Shown: piece by piece, positions 33,168 to 44,014 of the stretch | Position numbering within the stretch: the first letter of the stretch is position 1 | How the letters are laid out: every line of letters begins with the position of its first letter | Assembly (NCBI GenBank): GCA_022385755.1 | Contig: MU278349.1 | Location: 806,001 to 870,000, forward strand | DNA length: 64,000 bases | Direction of reading: 5' to 3' | Source of the DNA: Trametopsis cervina | Lineage: Eukaryota > Basidiomycota > Agaricomycetes > Polyporales > Irpicaceae | Position numbers and translations under genes: made by a program | Notes under the pieces: generated by a model | Seen by the model: only the letters and a program-made list of their open reading frames with translations | Told to the model about the DNA's origin: nothing | Databases searched by the model: none

Positions 33168-33445
33168 GTGGCATTGCAAACGTGTATTATCCGGTGCTGC
33201 TGTAGATTGTAGGAGTTAGTGTACTTATATATTCTGTCGGATGAAAGCTTTGTGATCACTGAATCGTATTCTGCTTGTAATATTCGTCAGGTTTGAGCCT
33301 ACTAGAAATGAGCGGATTTGCCATTCTCAGAGAATTATATATCGTAAGGCACTGGCATACACTCGTACGATGAACCTCTCCTCTTTCTGGGAGTATTGAC
33401 TGGGTTGGATGAAGGTAGCTGCTACACAGCAAATTAAAAACGCAA

Positions 33446-35232
33446 TGAAGGAGTGAATTCTACACCCGGGGACTCTATATCGAGATAACAAGTATTCTAA
33501 GCGGGTCAAATATCGCCGACGAAATCTCTCAGAGACCCGTCACCGCTACTCTCCCTACTTCGCATGCCCGGTACCTCTCGCCCTCCCCTTTAGAAAACTC
33601 ACTCCTCCAAACAAAGCCGAATCCGAGACTGAGAAATGGCCAGATTCCAAAATCATGTTGTAGTTCGTCGCTGCAAGACACCTATCCGTGGACGTGCCGT
33701 CGACACGGATCTTGCAGTAGCGAATATCCAAACGAACTGTACCGGTCGCTTCCCGTCTTCTTCATGTGTGCAACTGGATAGACCAGCGTTCCCGTGCTTC
33801 AATAACTTCCGTGACTGCCCGAGTCAGTGTTGTGAGAAAAGCGTGTCGTTGTCGATGTTGACGAAGGTTGACTGAATCCAAGACTAGAGTGGGATATTAG
33901 TCGTGTTGTCTTAGAGTAGTAAACACGATGACTTACATGAACGAGTGTATGACCGGCAGGACACTTGTCGAGGCCAATGATAGGCTAAGAGCATTGGCAA
34001 GAGGTACTCGATATGGTGGAGGTATGCGCAGCAGAAGATAGTCGAGATCACTTGATGATATCCATGTCGGTGTAGAGCGAAGGCAGGATAAGACAGAAGC
34101 CAGTAGAGAAGTGAAGCCCAGAAAAGGACAAGTTGGTTGCGAGGATGCGCGTCATAGCTTCAGGTATCAGAAGGTCGACAGTAGCATGCAGAAGGCCGGC
34201 AGATGTCTAGAGTGAAGAGGACAAGTGTGCAGAAGATGAGGTCGCGAGTCTCAAGTTCCGCAGTGCAAGAACAATGGCCAGGATGCATGCAGACATGTCG
34301 GTGGTCCTAGGATATTGAGAGCAATGAGTTGTATTCCATGAACGGCAACCAGAGATATCAGAATTCCATGTTGTCGCCGGAGAAACCTAGTCCGAGTCCA
34401 GAACACGAACGAGGCAAAACACAAAGCGTCTGAGAGTGTTGTCAGCCGCGGGTCAGCCAAAGCTTGCTAGGAGTGACCTACTGAAACCCCAGAAACAATG
34501 AACGCCAAACACAGAATAGGCTTGGAAGCATCCTCTGAGGAGGATAGACGACTCGCCGGAGACTACGACTGGATCAGGGTCGGAGGTCCAGAGATGCTCG
34601 AATATCGTTCCCGTTCATCTGTAGGCCAACCTCAGGTTACGTACCAAGAGGGGACCCATTGGGAGATGGGAGGATGCTGAAGTCGATTCGGTGCAGGTGG
34701 TATTGTTTGATGGAATGACGGTGCTTGGTGTAATGCTTCATAGGGCTTTGGAGAGGGACGCGGTGTCCGACGATAGAATAGAATCGTAAAGGGACTACTG
34801 GGGATGTCTTGGTGGATATGATAGTGACTGACTATGATGCTGGTACATGTTGACCGTGCAGCGACGACGACGGACAGACGACGCGGTGAGAGTAGCTGAT
34901 GCCAGCGGTAAAGGCGTACCATCAAGGTCGACAAGATGGCATGGCGGGTGGATTGTCGAAAACATGTAGACGAAGGCTCGCTGAGCGCACTAGCTGACAG
35001 GAACAGAGACGGAAGCGGGTCGAAGGAGAAGACGATGGTGGTGAGAGAGAAGAAGCGGTCTGAGGATGTCTGAGAGGAGATGCGTCGTATTTATTGCACG
35101 GAGGGGTAGGATTGAGGCTGACGAGGCTGGCGTGGTCAACCATCGGCAAGTCCATGCCAGGGTGAAGAGGCTAACCAAAGGAATATCCTTGTATCTTGTC
35201 AGCCGTTATCCACTTGTAACATTGAGCTGACA
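33446..35232 (-). repeat. 1.77 kb direct repeat, copy 2
   Basis: Second copy of the segment at 29843-31613, same orientation, beginning just after the MOB1 3' flank. It has small indels relative to copy 1, and in the stretches I compared by eye transitions outnumber transversions. It ends where the shared 'gtgagctgac / attgagctgac' sequence fades. Confidence 0.85.
33800..34965 (-). pseudogene. Decayed membrane-protein gene in repeat copy 2
   Basis: Counterpart of the relic in copy 1. Conserved pieces include FLRRQHGILISLVAVHGIQL and the LPSLYTDMD tail region, again in shifted frames. The start region reads MFSTIHPPCHLVDLDG. Stop codons differ between copies, for example the cytosolic tail after HNTDSGSHGS is open in copy 1 but stopped in copy 2, which argues that neither is under strong protein-level selection. 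Confidence 0.35.
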
Positions 35233-35702
35233 GCATCGGATGGACACAGGACTGACGGTTAAGTGACTAAGTACGGTACGCGCCGCTAGTTATTCTTCAT
35301 CTGCGCTCTGCGAGTAGACAACTCGAAATTTTGAAGGGGCGTGTAGGGTTGATTTTCATAAGAGGCGCAAGAGAATGACGATAAGTCTCAGCTTTGAGTT
35401 GGTCGTAGAGTAAAATCCAAGGTGGAATCGGAAAACGGTAGCCAGCGCTCATCATGTGCAGTGAGTGCGATCACACGCACCAGCGCCACGAAGACCTACA
35501 CGGCTAGGTTTGGCAAGAACCGTTCTGTGATTCAAGAAAAATGATATGTATCCGCATCTTACGCGGGGGCGGCGGTACAACGTCTGTTGTGCTTATTACT
35601 AGTGCGCAACTTTTGACAACAAAATTTCTGTCATATTCGTTACACTACCAAGTACATCGCGTTTTAGGGGTCTGCAAGCCTCGAAAGCACAAGTAACGGC
35701 TC
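35233..35702. other. Intergenic region
   Basis: 470 bases between repeat copy 2 and the AA9 stop. No gene recognised. Confidence 0.4.
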
Positions 35703-36737
35703 TCAGCCAGACCAGACCGGACCACCGGGACTATCAACAAGCCTGTCAGCCTCTGGCTTGTTTGTACAAGACTTAAAATAGATTACTCACGCAGTGTAAC
35801 TCTGGAGGTTGTTGTAGATGTTGACGGTGATACCGGGGTCTGAGCCCTTGTATGCACCAGGAAGAGCGATCTTCGGCGGGTTAGCACTACCGCCACCGCT
35901 GATGTTGACCTGAGCACAGCCAATGTACTAAAATATAAAAAACAGCATCTTTAGCCAATGCGACGCCGTGAATGCTAAAAAATACCCACGAATTGAGCAC
36001 CGGGATAGCTCGACGCGACGTGAAGAGCGATCTATCGGACAGACATCAGCCACTGCATCGATAAAGGCTGACGTTGGGTGTAGTGTGTACTCACGATCTC
36101 GGCACGGAGCAGGTATTGTCCAGCGGGGAGCGACGCAGGGATCGTGACGGAGTGCTTGCCGCCGTTGGAGTTGACAACGTCCGTAGCCCACTGCTGGGAC
36201 TGTGCATTCAAGAGGCCAGACGAGTAGATCTTGGTCCAGACGGCACCCTGGCCATTGAACGAGGCTGCGGTCGAGGGGGCCTTGGCGACGTACACCTGCA
36301 CGGCGCCCTTGTGGCCACCGGAGATGGCATCCTCGCCTGTACGCTGAGCATGCTGGTGCCACTCAAAGGTGACCTAATGACAAGTCAGACCCATCATATG
36401 ACGAATAGCTTAAATAATAACTCACGGTAGCACCGGCGGGGATAGTCACGGTGTTGACGCTTGAGCCAGACAGACCGTTCACGTTGCAGGTGAGGTCAGT
36501 CGAGGTAACGTCCGTGACGGGGTTGTTGTTGGGAGGGACACGGAGGTCGACGTTCTGGCCCTGGTCAGCGCCGTTGACCCAGAGGTATTGCAACGTGACT
36601 GTTTCAGGGTCAGGTCAGTACACCCATAATTTGTAGCCCGCGGCGAGCGTGGCGTAAAGGGGGTAGTAAAGACACTCACAGTGCGCATTGGCACCTACGG
36701 CCAGGAGAGAGAGGAGAGAAAGGAGAGAGAGCTTCAT
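35703..36737 (-). CDS. AA9 lytic polysaccharide monooxygenase (former GH61)
   Basis: Secreted copper enzyme that oxidatively cleaves cellulose and related glucans. The signal peptide [18 protein letters not shown] is followed directly by His, the copper-binding N-terminal residue ([11 protein letters not shown]); the codon after His is split by the first intron. The core has [39 protein letters not shown] and then [11 protein letters not shown], whose histidine is the second copper ligand. [36 protein letters not shown] and [12 protein letters not shown] follow, with the axial tyrosine in QFY. It ends [12 protein letters not shown], the usual AA9 terminus. Six exons, about 240 residues, no CBM1 module or linker. 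A TATA box is 75 bases upstream. This is strong evidence for a plant-cell-wall-degrading lifestyle. Confidence 0.95.
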
Positions 36738-36810
36738 GGCTCGTAGCGGTGTTCCTGTTCGAACTCGGAGGTGGCCTCTGAAGCTGAAATGCCTCACCCT
36801 CTTTAGCCAT

Positions 36811-36818
36811 TATTTATA
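36811..36818 (-). promoter_or_regulatory. TATA box of the AA9 LPMO gene
   Basis: The minus strand reads TATAAATA about 75 bases before the ATG at 36737, the same spacing as in the secreted glycopeptide gene. Confidence 0.6.
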
Positions 36819-37689
36819 CCATATCCTTGTGGTACCACAAAGATTTTCTCGGTCATAGCTCTTGCAAGACGTCTTCACCCTTCCACATGCCGCACAATAC
36901 GCCATTTCATTGAATGCTCGTGTGCCAAGGGTGCCAAGCCAAAAACTTGATATGGTCCGCGGCACAGAAGGCAATCACGATGGAAGGAGGAGCCGAGGAA
37001 TAGGACTTATGTCGGCGCACTGAGCAGTGAGGCTCAGACAGCATCCATGGCGTAATGAGGTCCTTGGGAGAATGTTCTGCGCTCCCCGGATTATCAGCGC
37101 CACAAAGCTCCGAAGTGTCTAGATTTGCTTATTTGCCTCGTCGGACTCTGTGTATTGCTGATGTAAGCATTGTCTATCAGCTCACACTTGGCCCGCCTTT
37201 GCTGCCTGATCTGAATACCGGAAGAAGGTTCGAATTGGCTGCATACCAGTTCAAACTGGTCAGTCATGGTCACTGAGACCTGATCACGGGCGATGCATAC
37301 TGAGTATACTGAAACATACGCAACTCCACGTTTATCCTCACAAGGATCATCTCCGGAAGCAGAGCCAACGCTTCGATGCCAGCTAGAACCCTTGCAGGGC
37401 GGATAACGTGGGAGTTACAGCCACCGGTCAAGTGTGAGCCTTTCATGCTCCGAGTGCAGTATCGAGCATGCTGTGTACTGGAAGCGACGTCAGCAGAGAC
37501 ATTACGGTTTCGACACGGCGTACGAATGTTGGGAGCCACATTGGTCCGTTTCATCGCGCTTGTGCTTGTCTATCAACACCGGTGTATTTCGCTAGATTGT
37601 TCACAGATGGCTGAATCCCATGTGATTTGTACACAATGGTTTATGACGTGCACTACTATATGTAGTCTCAAACAGTTCAGAGCAGACCT
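36819..37689. other. Intergenic region (0.9 kb)
   Basis: AA9 promoter and 3' flank of the aldo-keto reductase. ORFs at 37055-37276, 37270-37554 and 37376-37762 have no motifs; the last overlaps the reductase 3' end antisense. Confidence 0.4.
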
Positions 37690-39126
37690 TCACCAGCCCA
37701 GCTGTTCCATAGTCCAGCCCCATACGGTTCCATGCTCGTCTGGCGCGTTGAAGAGCCTCTGATTCCTGTCCAGGCTGGTGATCAACTTGACATCTTCAGC
37801 GTCCAAGATGGCAGGCTATCGATGATATCTCTCGGTCAGCGAATGTTACACACGACGCTGTCGCAGACTTACGGTGATATTCTCCTTCTGATGCTCAGGA
37901 TCTTTGCTGCCAGGTATGATAAGGACGCCGCGAGCAATATGCCATCCCAAAATAACTTGAGTTGGGGTAACGTTGTATTTTTCCGCAAGCTTCTTGATTG
38001 TTGGGTCTTGAGGGACATCCGGGTAACCTGACAGTGCGGACTCCGTAAGTCCACTTGAGATGTGCCGTTCTAAGATGACAGACCTGTGGGAGTATACGCC
38101 ATAAGAAGGATGCCCTTCTCCCTGCAGTACTGGAGGAGGTCCTCCTGCGCGAGGTATGGATGCAATCTGGAGGTCACGGTTACCAAAGTCAAATACCAAG
38201 GACATCATAACAAGCTGGCCGTTACCCACTCAACCTGGTTAACAGCGGGAATTACTTGAGCTGTTTTCAAAAGGATCTCTAGGCTTTGTACAATTTGTCA
38301 ACACAATGCCTCTCGGATAAATGTAAGTCAAGGAAGCTGACTTTTTGATAGAGAAGTTGCTAACACCGATAGCCCTGACACGCTTGCTCTTACGATAGAT
38401 CTCTTCCATGGCCGCCCACGTCTTCGTGAACGGATGATCGAACGTCTTTGGCACGCCACGCTCGTCGTTGACTGTCTGTAGCTTATCATCTACAGATACG
38501 CAAGGCGGCTAAGTATTGTGCGTGAGCTAGGAAGGTAGTCGACCGAACCGAGGGTCACAATAGCTTGGGGCCAGTGCATGAGCCAGAGATCTACATAATC
38601 AGTATCGAGGTTATTCAAGCTCTGTGTGATTGACTCCTCTTCCCGACCGTGACGATGCCAGCTACAACGACAGTCTTGTCAGTGTTTGCTAGACTGATCT
38701 ATTAGGAGCACTCACGGAAGCTTAGTAGTTATGAAGACTTCGTCACGTGCCAGGCCTGCTTCCTTGATAGCGCGGCTCGTAGCGGGTTCAGTACCTACAC
38801 ACGGGCGCCATCAGTCACGGCAGCTGAGGGTAATATTGACAATCGTTCTTACCGTAAATCAGAGCTGTATCGACATGTCTGTATCCAAACTGCAATTCAG
38901 ATTAGTCAGACTTTTCCCTTTGCACACGCCGCATGTTATATAACCTCAAGTGCAGGGACCAGCCATTGTTGCACTCTGTCCCATTCTTCTGGCTCAATAC
39001 CTGCCCAGGTTCCAGTGCCTGACATAAAGTAGTCAGTCAACGTCGATCAAAGTATCCCGCGCTCGACATACCAACGTCAGGGATTTCAGCGCCCGTATTG
39101 AGCTTCACTTTGTCGGTATTGACCAT
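37690..39126 (-). CDS. Aldo-keto reductase, tandem copy A
   Basis: NADPH-dependent reductase of carbonyl compounds, TIM-barrel; related to glycerol dehydrogenase/xylose reductase-type fungal AKRs. It starts [19 protein letters not shown]. After short introns come [13 protein letters not shown] (catalytic Asp and Tyr), EVFITTKLP (Lys), [20 protein letters not shown] (His), [16 protein letters not shown] and [42 protein letters not shown] and [18 protein letters not shown] follow. The end is [13 protein letters not shown]. The catalytic tetrad is complete. About ten exons. It shares intron positions and most motifs with the reductase just upstream (39639-41091). The only TATA-like sequence (39445-39451) is 320 bases upstream, so the 5' leader may be long. 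Confidence 0.85.
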
Positions 39127-39638
39127 CGCCAGTAGTGAGTTTCTGGTGGGGTTGAATTAGTTGGCAGGATTGGTACCGTCGACGTAGAAACGTGCCCAAC
39201 CTTTATAGTCCATCTTGAACAGCGTCTCTCAAGGCCCGACGACTTCGCCAGTAGGGAGAGTCTTATGCCTCTGCCGCTGAATCGGACGAAAGACCACCTA
39301 AGCACTGGTGCCACCCTAACCGAGTGCGACTTCGGCCAGAACTGTGAGTAGGCGCCATTGAGAGCAGTGACTCGCGTCCAGCCAGTCTTCAAAGACTGCC
39401 GCCGACGGGAAACGGCTTCGTGACCACGTCATGTACCCGGCATGATTTATACTGAATTATCGGAAGATGCGTGGTAGATGCATACTACCACCAGGCAATG
39501 AATCCGCGGCGGTCTGTAAGACCACATCCTTCCTCCGTAGCTCCAAGGACTTCTTTCATTGTTGTCAACTATCTTCGTACAGTCAGTTGTATGTGTATTC
39601 TGCCCCTATTGTCTTTCTTTCTCGATAATTTCCTGGAT
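39127..39638. other. Intergenic region between tandem reductases
   Basis: 512 bases. A minus-strand ORF at 39105-39392 overlaps the start of the downstream reductase in another frame and has no motifs. A TATAAAT sequence lies on the minus strand at 39445-39451. Confidence 0.4.
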
Positions 39639-41091
39639 TTACCAGCCCATTTGCTCCATTGTCCAGCCATACACAGTTCCGTTCTCGTCCGGCTTGTTGC
39701 ATAGCCTGCGGTTCTGATCAAGGCCAGAGATAGCCTTGACGTCTTCGGCATCCAAGGTCGGCAACTAAAGAGACGCACGTAATTCGGCATGCGGCTACCA
39801 AGGTTAGTGAAAAGAACTCACGGTGATGTTCTGCTTCTGGTGCTCGGGGTTATGGCTCGCTGGCACCACAACCACTCCACGAGCGAGGTGCCAAGCGAGG
39901 ATGATCTGGGCGGGTTTCACTCCGTACTTGGTCGCAAGTTTACCGATGAATGGGTCTTCCCGTACGGTAGCATAACCTGTGAAGGTGTTAATAGACAGTA
40001 TTCACATGTGATCGCTATCCATACCAGTGGGTGTATAGGCGGTAAGGGTGATGCCTTTCTCCTTGCAATATTGCAAGAGATCTTCCTGAATCAAGTACGG
40101 GTGCAGTCTGTGATAGTCCGGCTGAGTTAAATACGCCATAGCACACGCAATGCCTTGACACTCACTCAACCTGGTTGACTGCAGGTACAATCTTCGCTTC
40201 CTTGAGAAGGACTTCCAAGCTGAAGGAAAGTGAAAGTTAACGTTAACGTCTCTGCAGCCATGGTTATGAGGCTTACTTCTTCACGGAAAAGTTACTGACG
40301 CCGATGGCCTTAGTCTTCTTGGTGTTGAGGTGAATATCCTCCATTGCGGCCCACGTCTTGGTGAAGGGATGGTCGTTAGTCTTTACGACGCCTCTTTCGT
40401 CCCTGATCAGAGAGCCATCCTCTTCACTGACTTGAGTATTGTTCATGAGACAGATTATAATTGGGGACATACCGTTGGTGATAACGGATTGTGGCCAGTG
40501 CATCAACCAAAGGTCGACATAGTCGGTGTCAAGATTTTTCAAGCTAATGTCGATCGACTCTGCTTCCTTTCCGTGGTGTTCCCACCTGGATAGCGATGTG
40601 ACTTGTTTGAGATTGCCACCCCACAGAGTAGTAGTTGTGCACGTGATACTCACGGAAGCTTTGTTGTGATCCAAACTTCCTCGCGTGCCAGACCGGCTTG
40701 TTTAATGGCGCGACTCACAGCGGGTTCCGTGCCTGATAATCAGAGTAAGCGTCAATGTCACCGGATATGTTGCGGGAAAAGCATCAGCGATAAGGTCACT
40801 TACCATATCCGAGAGCGGTGTCGATATGCCTAAAACCAGCCTGCAAGTACATGTTAATGGGGGTAACACGAAAGCCCAACTTGTACCGACCTGCAGGGCA
40901 GTGAAAACCCATGGCTGGGCTTTGTCGTTCTCTTCTTTGGTTGTGCCATTCCAGCTACCAGTGCCTAATGGATCGCGGGGACACACAAACTCGAGTGAGC
41001 TCGTAAGCGTTACCACAGTATCGGGATTGTGCTTACCAACAGCTGGGATTTCCGTACCGTTATTGAGTTTGAACTTTGGAACTTGAGCCAT
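39639..41091 (-). CDS. Aldo-keto reductase, tandem copy B
   Basis: Close paralog of copy A. It starts MAQVPKFKLNNGTEIPAVG, followed by GTGSWNGTTKEENDKAQPW and FRHIDTALGYG with the catalytic Asp and Tyr. EEVWITTKLP supplies the lysine and [18 protein letters not shown] the histidine. [18 protein letters not shown] and [12 protein letters not shown] follow, then [49 protein letters not shown] and the end GTVYGWTMEQMGW. The catalytic set is intact. About ten exons with the same layout as copy A. A TATATAA element 80 bases upstream (41170-41176) suggests regulated expression. The substrate cannot be deduced. Confidence 0.88.
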
Positions 41092-41169
41092 CGTGGTTTG
41101 TATAGAGGGGAGGGTGGGTACTAAGTGTGTGAAAAGCAGACTGGCTGCCCTGGCGTACCCGTTGCGGTC

Positions 41170-41176
41170 TTATATA
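41170..41176 (-). promoter_or_regulatory. TATA box of aldo-keto reductase copy B
   Basis: The minus strand reads TATATAA about 80 bases upstream of the ATG at 41091. Confidence 0.5.
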
Positions 41177-41314
41177 CGGTGGCCAGCTTAAACCGTAAGT
41201 CCGCAAACCCAGTGGATGACGACTTTGCGGGCCCACAAATCTGACTTAATCGCACCGCGCCGGTTTCAGTCCTGTGACTGATCGTAGCGATTAGATCATA
41301 GTATACGGGCAGGA

Positions 41315-42091
41315 TTAGTCAATAGCCAGACTCTCTTCCTCCTCGTCGAACCACCGTTCCTCTTCATCTCTATTGAGCTCTGGTTCCCATTGCTCATCCC
41401 AGTCAACCTTGTCGTAATCTATCGGCTGAAATGCCGATGAAGTTGGTACTCTATGATACAATGGACGACTTTGGAGGAAACTCACGTCGAGCAGGCCGGA
41501 TATGAATCTCTCGGCTATTTGTCTCGCGAAGAGAGCATCGGCCTCCTGCGGTGACAACTCCTCTACTGCATTTTGCTCGTATTCATCGTCTGTGTCTTCA
41601 TCTTCTTCGGGAAGCGATTCCTCTAATTCCCTCTGCTGCTTCCGCAAATCTCGTGCCAACTCTGCGCCTCGTTCCTCTTCGAAACCTCCCAATAGAGCAC
41701 CAAGTTTGCCGACTTGCTTTGCTGTACCGCCTAAGAATTCCTTGTCCGCCCAGTCCTGTTCCTCCTTCGCGGTCTCCTTCCCCAGGTCGGCGGTGAATGC
41801 CCCTTGCCAAAGCGTGGGCCATGTTGCCTTGGCGTTCGACACCCTCAACTCTGGAGGCTCAGACTGGGTGTAGCGCAGCCGTCTATTCCTAATTGTTGGG
41901 ATTGCACTGCGCTGCCTGGGCGTAATAAGCGATGAGAATAGGTTCAGGTGGTTCGGTGGGAGATAGCGGATGTGTTTGGAGAGAAATGCGAACGGCGAGG
42001 ATATTGGAGATGGCTCATAGTCCTCAGGTAGGCCGAGGTAGCGAAGCACAACATCAGCGCTGACGGTACTTGGCGCAGAGGGTGTGGTCAT
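41315..42091 (-). CDS. CCDC97: CCDC97 / DUF2052 homolog (splicing-associated)
   Basis: Homolog of the CCDC97 family, which in animals is found with the SF3B part of U2 snRNP. It starts MTTPSAPSTVSADVVLRYLG. The conserved landmarks are IRNRRLRYTQ near residue 70, ERFISGLLD, and after an intron PIDYDKVDWDEQWEPELNRD and EERWFDEEEE at the C terminus. The middle is charged and probably coiled (ARDLRKQQRELEESLPEEDE). The intron at 41426-41485 is exactly 60 bases with good borders (gtgagt...ttcag) and no in-frame stop, so both spliced and retained forms are open. About 238 residues when spliced. The promoter is shared with the hydrolase at 42333. Confidence 0.75.
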   Translation of the reverse strand: MTTPSAPSTVSADVVLRYLGLPEDYEPSPISSPFAFLSKHIRYLPPNHLNLFSSLITPRQRSAIPTIRNRRLRYTQSEPPELRVSNAKATWPTLWQGAFTADLGKETAKEEQDWADKEFLGGTAKQVGKLGALLGGFEEERGAELARDLRKQQRELEESLPEEDEDTDDEYEQNAVEELSPQEADALFARQIAERFISGLLDVSFLQSRPLYHRVPTSSAFQPIDYDKVDWDEQWEPELNRDEEERWFDEEEESLAID

Positions 42092-42332
42092 GTCTATGTA
42101 CAGCTAAAACGTATGCACCACCTTTGACGTTGTGTTTGAGGTCGAAGAGGTCGTTGTGAAGGCAGAGGAAATTCTAGATCTTAGGATGACGCAGCACCGA
42201 CAAATAGCCGAGCCTCGGAGCGGTCCGGGCCGCGGTCTATGATTAGAGCGGGCGTCGAAAGCTAAACTTATCCATGTCAGTCATCGTTGCTCTCACTCGC
42301 AGGCGGCCTCGAACCTGTAATCACTTGCAATT

Positions 42333-43890
42333 ATGTCTGAGCCCGACTTGACAGAGACGAATCTCCAGCACGGGGACGAGTCAGCGACAACAACCACTGC
42401 TCAGGAGTTGCTGCTTATCATCTTCATACATGGGTAAGTTTCCATCTCTTTGCGGAGGGAGAACTCAGGCCCTGAGAACACATACTCAGATTCAAGGGCA
42501 CCGATTCTACGTTCGGGAGGTTCCCAGAACGACTACAGCATACGCTATCCACGACGATCCAGAATGTCCACGTCGAGAGCATACCTTTTCCCGCTTACGA
42601 AGTATGCCTGTCTCTATGTAATCACGCGGCAATATGCTGAAGTTTGGCTGCGTAGACCAAGGGCGAACTAGTGAGTTTCGAGGTATCATTGGCGTTCTGT
42701 ATAGCCTGAACCTCATAGAACGCAGCTGTTATACGCTTCGCAGATTGGCTAACACAACTCACTGTTGAGAAAGAAGTTGCCCACGGTACTGGCGGGGGCG
42801 CAGGGAAGGCAAGAATAGTACTGTGTGGACATAGGTACGCCGTCACCCACACTTACCCCTTCCACTGTGGCTGACGACTTTTGATTCAAAGTATGGGCGG
42901 TCTACTCGCGGCGGATGCCCTGATAGAATTCGTCAGGACGCGCGCAGACCAGACTGCACCGCTATGGCCCAATATTATCGCATGTCTTGCATTTGACACT
43001 CCAGTATGTTTTCTATCGTGTCTTGAATACTGTCCGTAACTAAAACGAGCGTTTGTTAGTACCTTGGACTTCATCCTTCTGTTTTCAAGAACAGGGCTAC
43101 TCAAGCAGCCAGTTACGTACAACAGGCCCACGAACTGTTCACCTCTGGTACATCATTCTTCGGCAAGAAATCTGTGCCTCCTCCTGTACCGCCGAAAGTC
43201 CCAATAGCCGCACTTCCAGCACCGCCGTCTGCTGCTGATAGCGGTTGGAAAAAGTGGACTCCTGCAGCTTACGCGGTCGGGGGTGCTCTTCTGGCTGCTG
43301 GGGCGGCAGGAGCTGCTTATTACAAGCGGGACGATATTGGCGTGGGCTATACTTGGGCGACCGACCACATGAAGTACGTCGGTAACCTGTGGGATGAGGG
43401 TCGATTGAGGCAGCGGCTGGACGAACTTTTCAAGATTGAGGAGGAGATGGGCGTCATGTTCAGAACGTACGTATAGCCATGTACTGGCATCCACTTCCGA
43501 GCTGAAGATTATGTTACCAGATTCTATACTTATCTTCCACCGGCCCATCCATCGCATCCAACTCCTCGCACGTTCATCATACTACCAAGGGCACCGTCGA
43601 AATACGTCTCGCATTTCCTTCAGGCTCCAAACTCGATCGCAGGAGACGAAATTGAAGCCCACACGGGCATGTTTGACGGAAAGACAAATGACGGGTATTA
43701 CGAACTAGGGTTGATCACGGCGCAACTCCTCCGTGACGTGATGGTCGCCAGTCGAAGTGACGAGAAGGGTGCTATGAGGGAAGTTGCGAAACATCCCCCT
43801 GCAGAAGATCATGCGTTGAAGTTGGGCGATGACAAGGGCGCGCAAATAGCCAATGATCGCGGAGACGTTGAAGGAGCCGGAGCAGCATAG
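42333..43890 (+). CDS. Alpha/beta serine hydrolase, DUF676/lipase-like
   Basis: Predicted esterase or lipase. It starts MSEPDLTETNLQHGDES; exon 1 ends LLIIFIHG, the oxyanion strand. Next come FKGTDSTFGRFPERLQHTL and HVESIPFPAYE, then TKGEL, NAAVIRFADWLTQLTVEKE and ARIVLCGH. The nucleophile motif GHSMGG is split by an intron (about 42836-42892) and continues GGLLAADALIEFV and ACLAFDTPYLGLHPSVFKN. A hydrophobic Ala/Gly stretch, AYAVGGALLAAGAAGAAYY, could be a membrane anchor. The C-terminal exon has HPTPRTFIILPRAPSKYVS, AHTGMFDGKTNDGYYELG (likely the catalytic histidine region) and an acidic end. Seven exons, about 400 residues. The substrate is unknown. The ATG lies 241 bases from the divergent CCDC97 homolog. 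Confidence 0.8.
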
Positions 43891-44014
43891 GGAATGTTTC
43901 AATTATCGCTGAGCGATCCCTTGTTGCAAAATACTGTTGACATGTCGAGGTTGTGTATACATATGTATTCGGATTATGTACAAAATCCTTTCGATCTATA
44001 ACTCACGAAAACTC

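Noticed and set aside
29843..35232. Repeat pair as LTRs of a retrotransposon around MOB1
   Set aside because: The 1.8 kb between them is a normal intron-rich MOB1 gene with no gag/pol or primer-binding site, and the units do not start TG and end CA in a convincing way.
35703..41091. AA9 LPMO plus aldo-keto reductases as a wood-sugar utilisation cluster
   Set aside because: Only adjacency supports it; no sugar transporter or other CAZyme is nearby and the reductase substrates are unknown.
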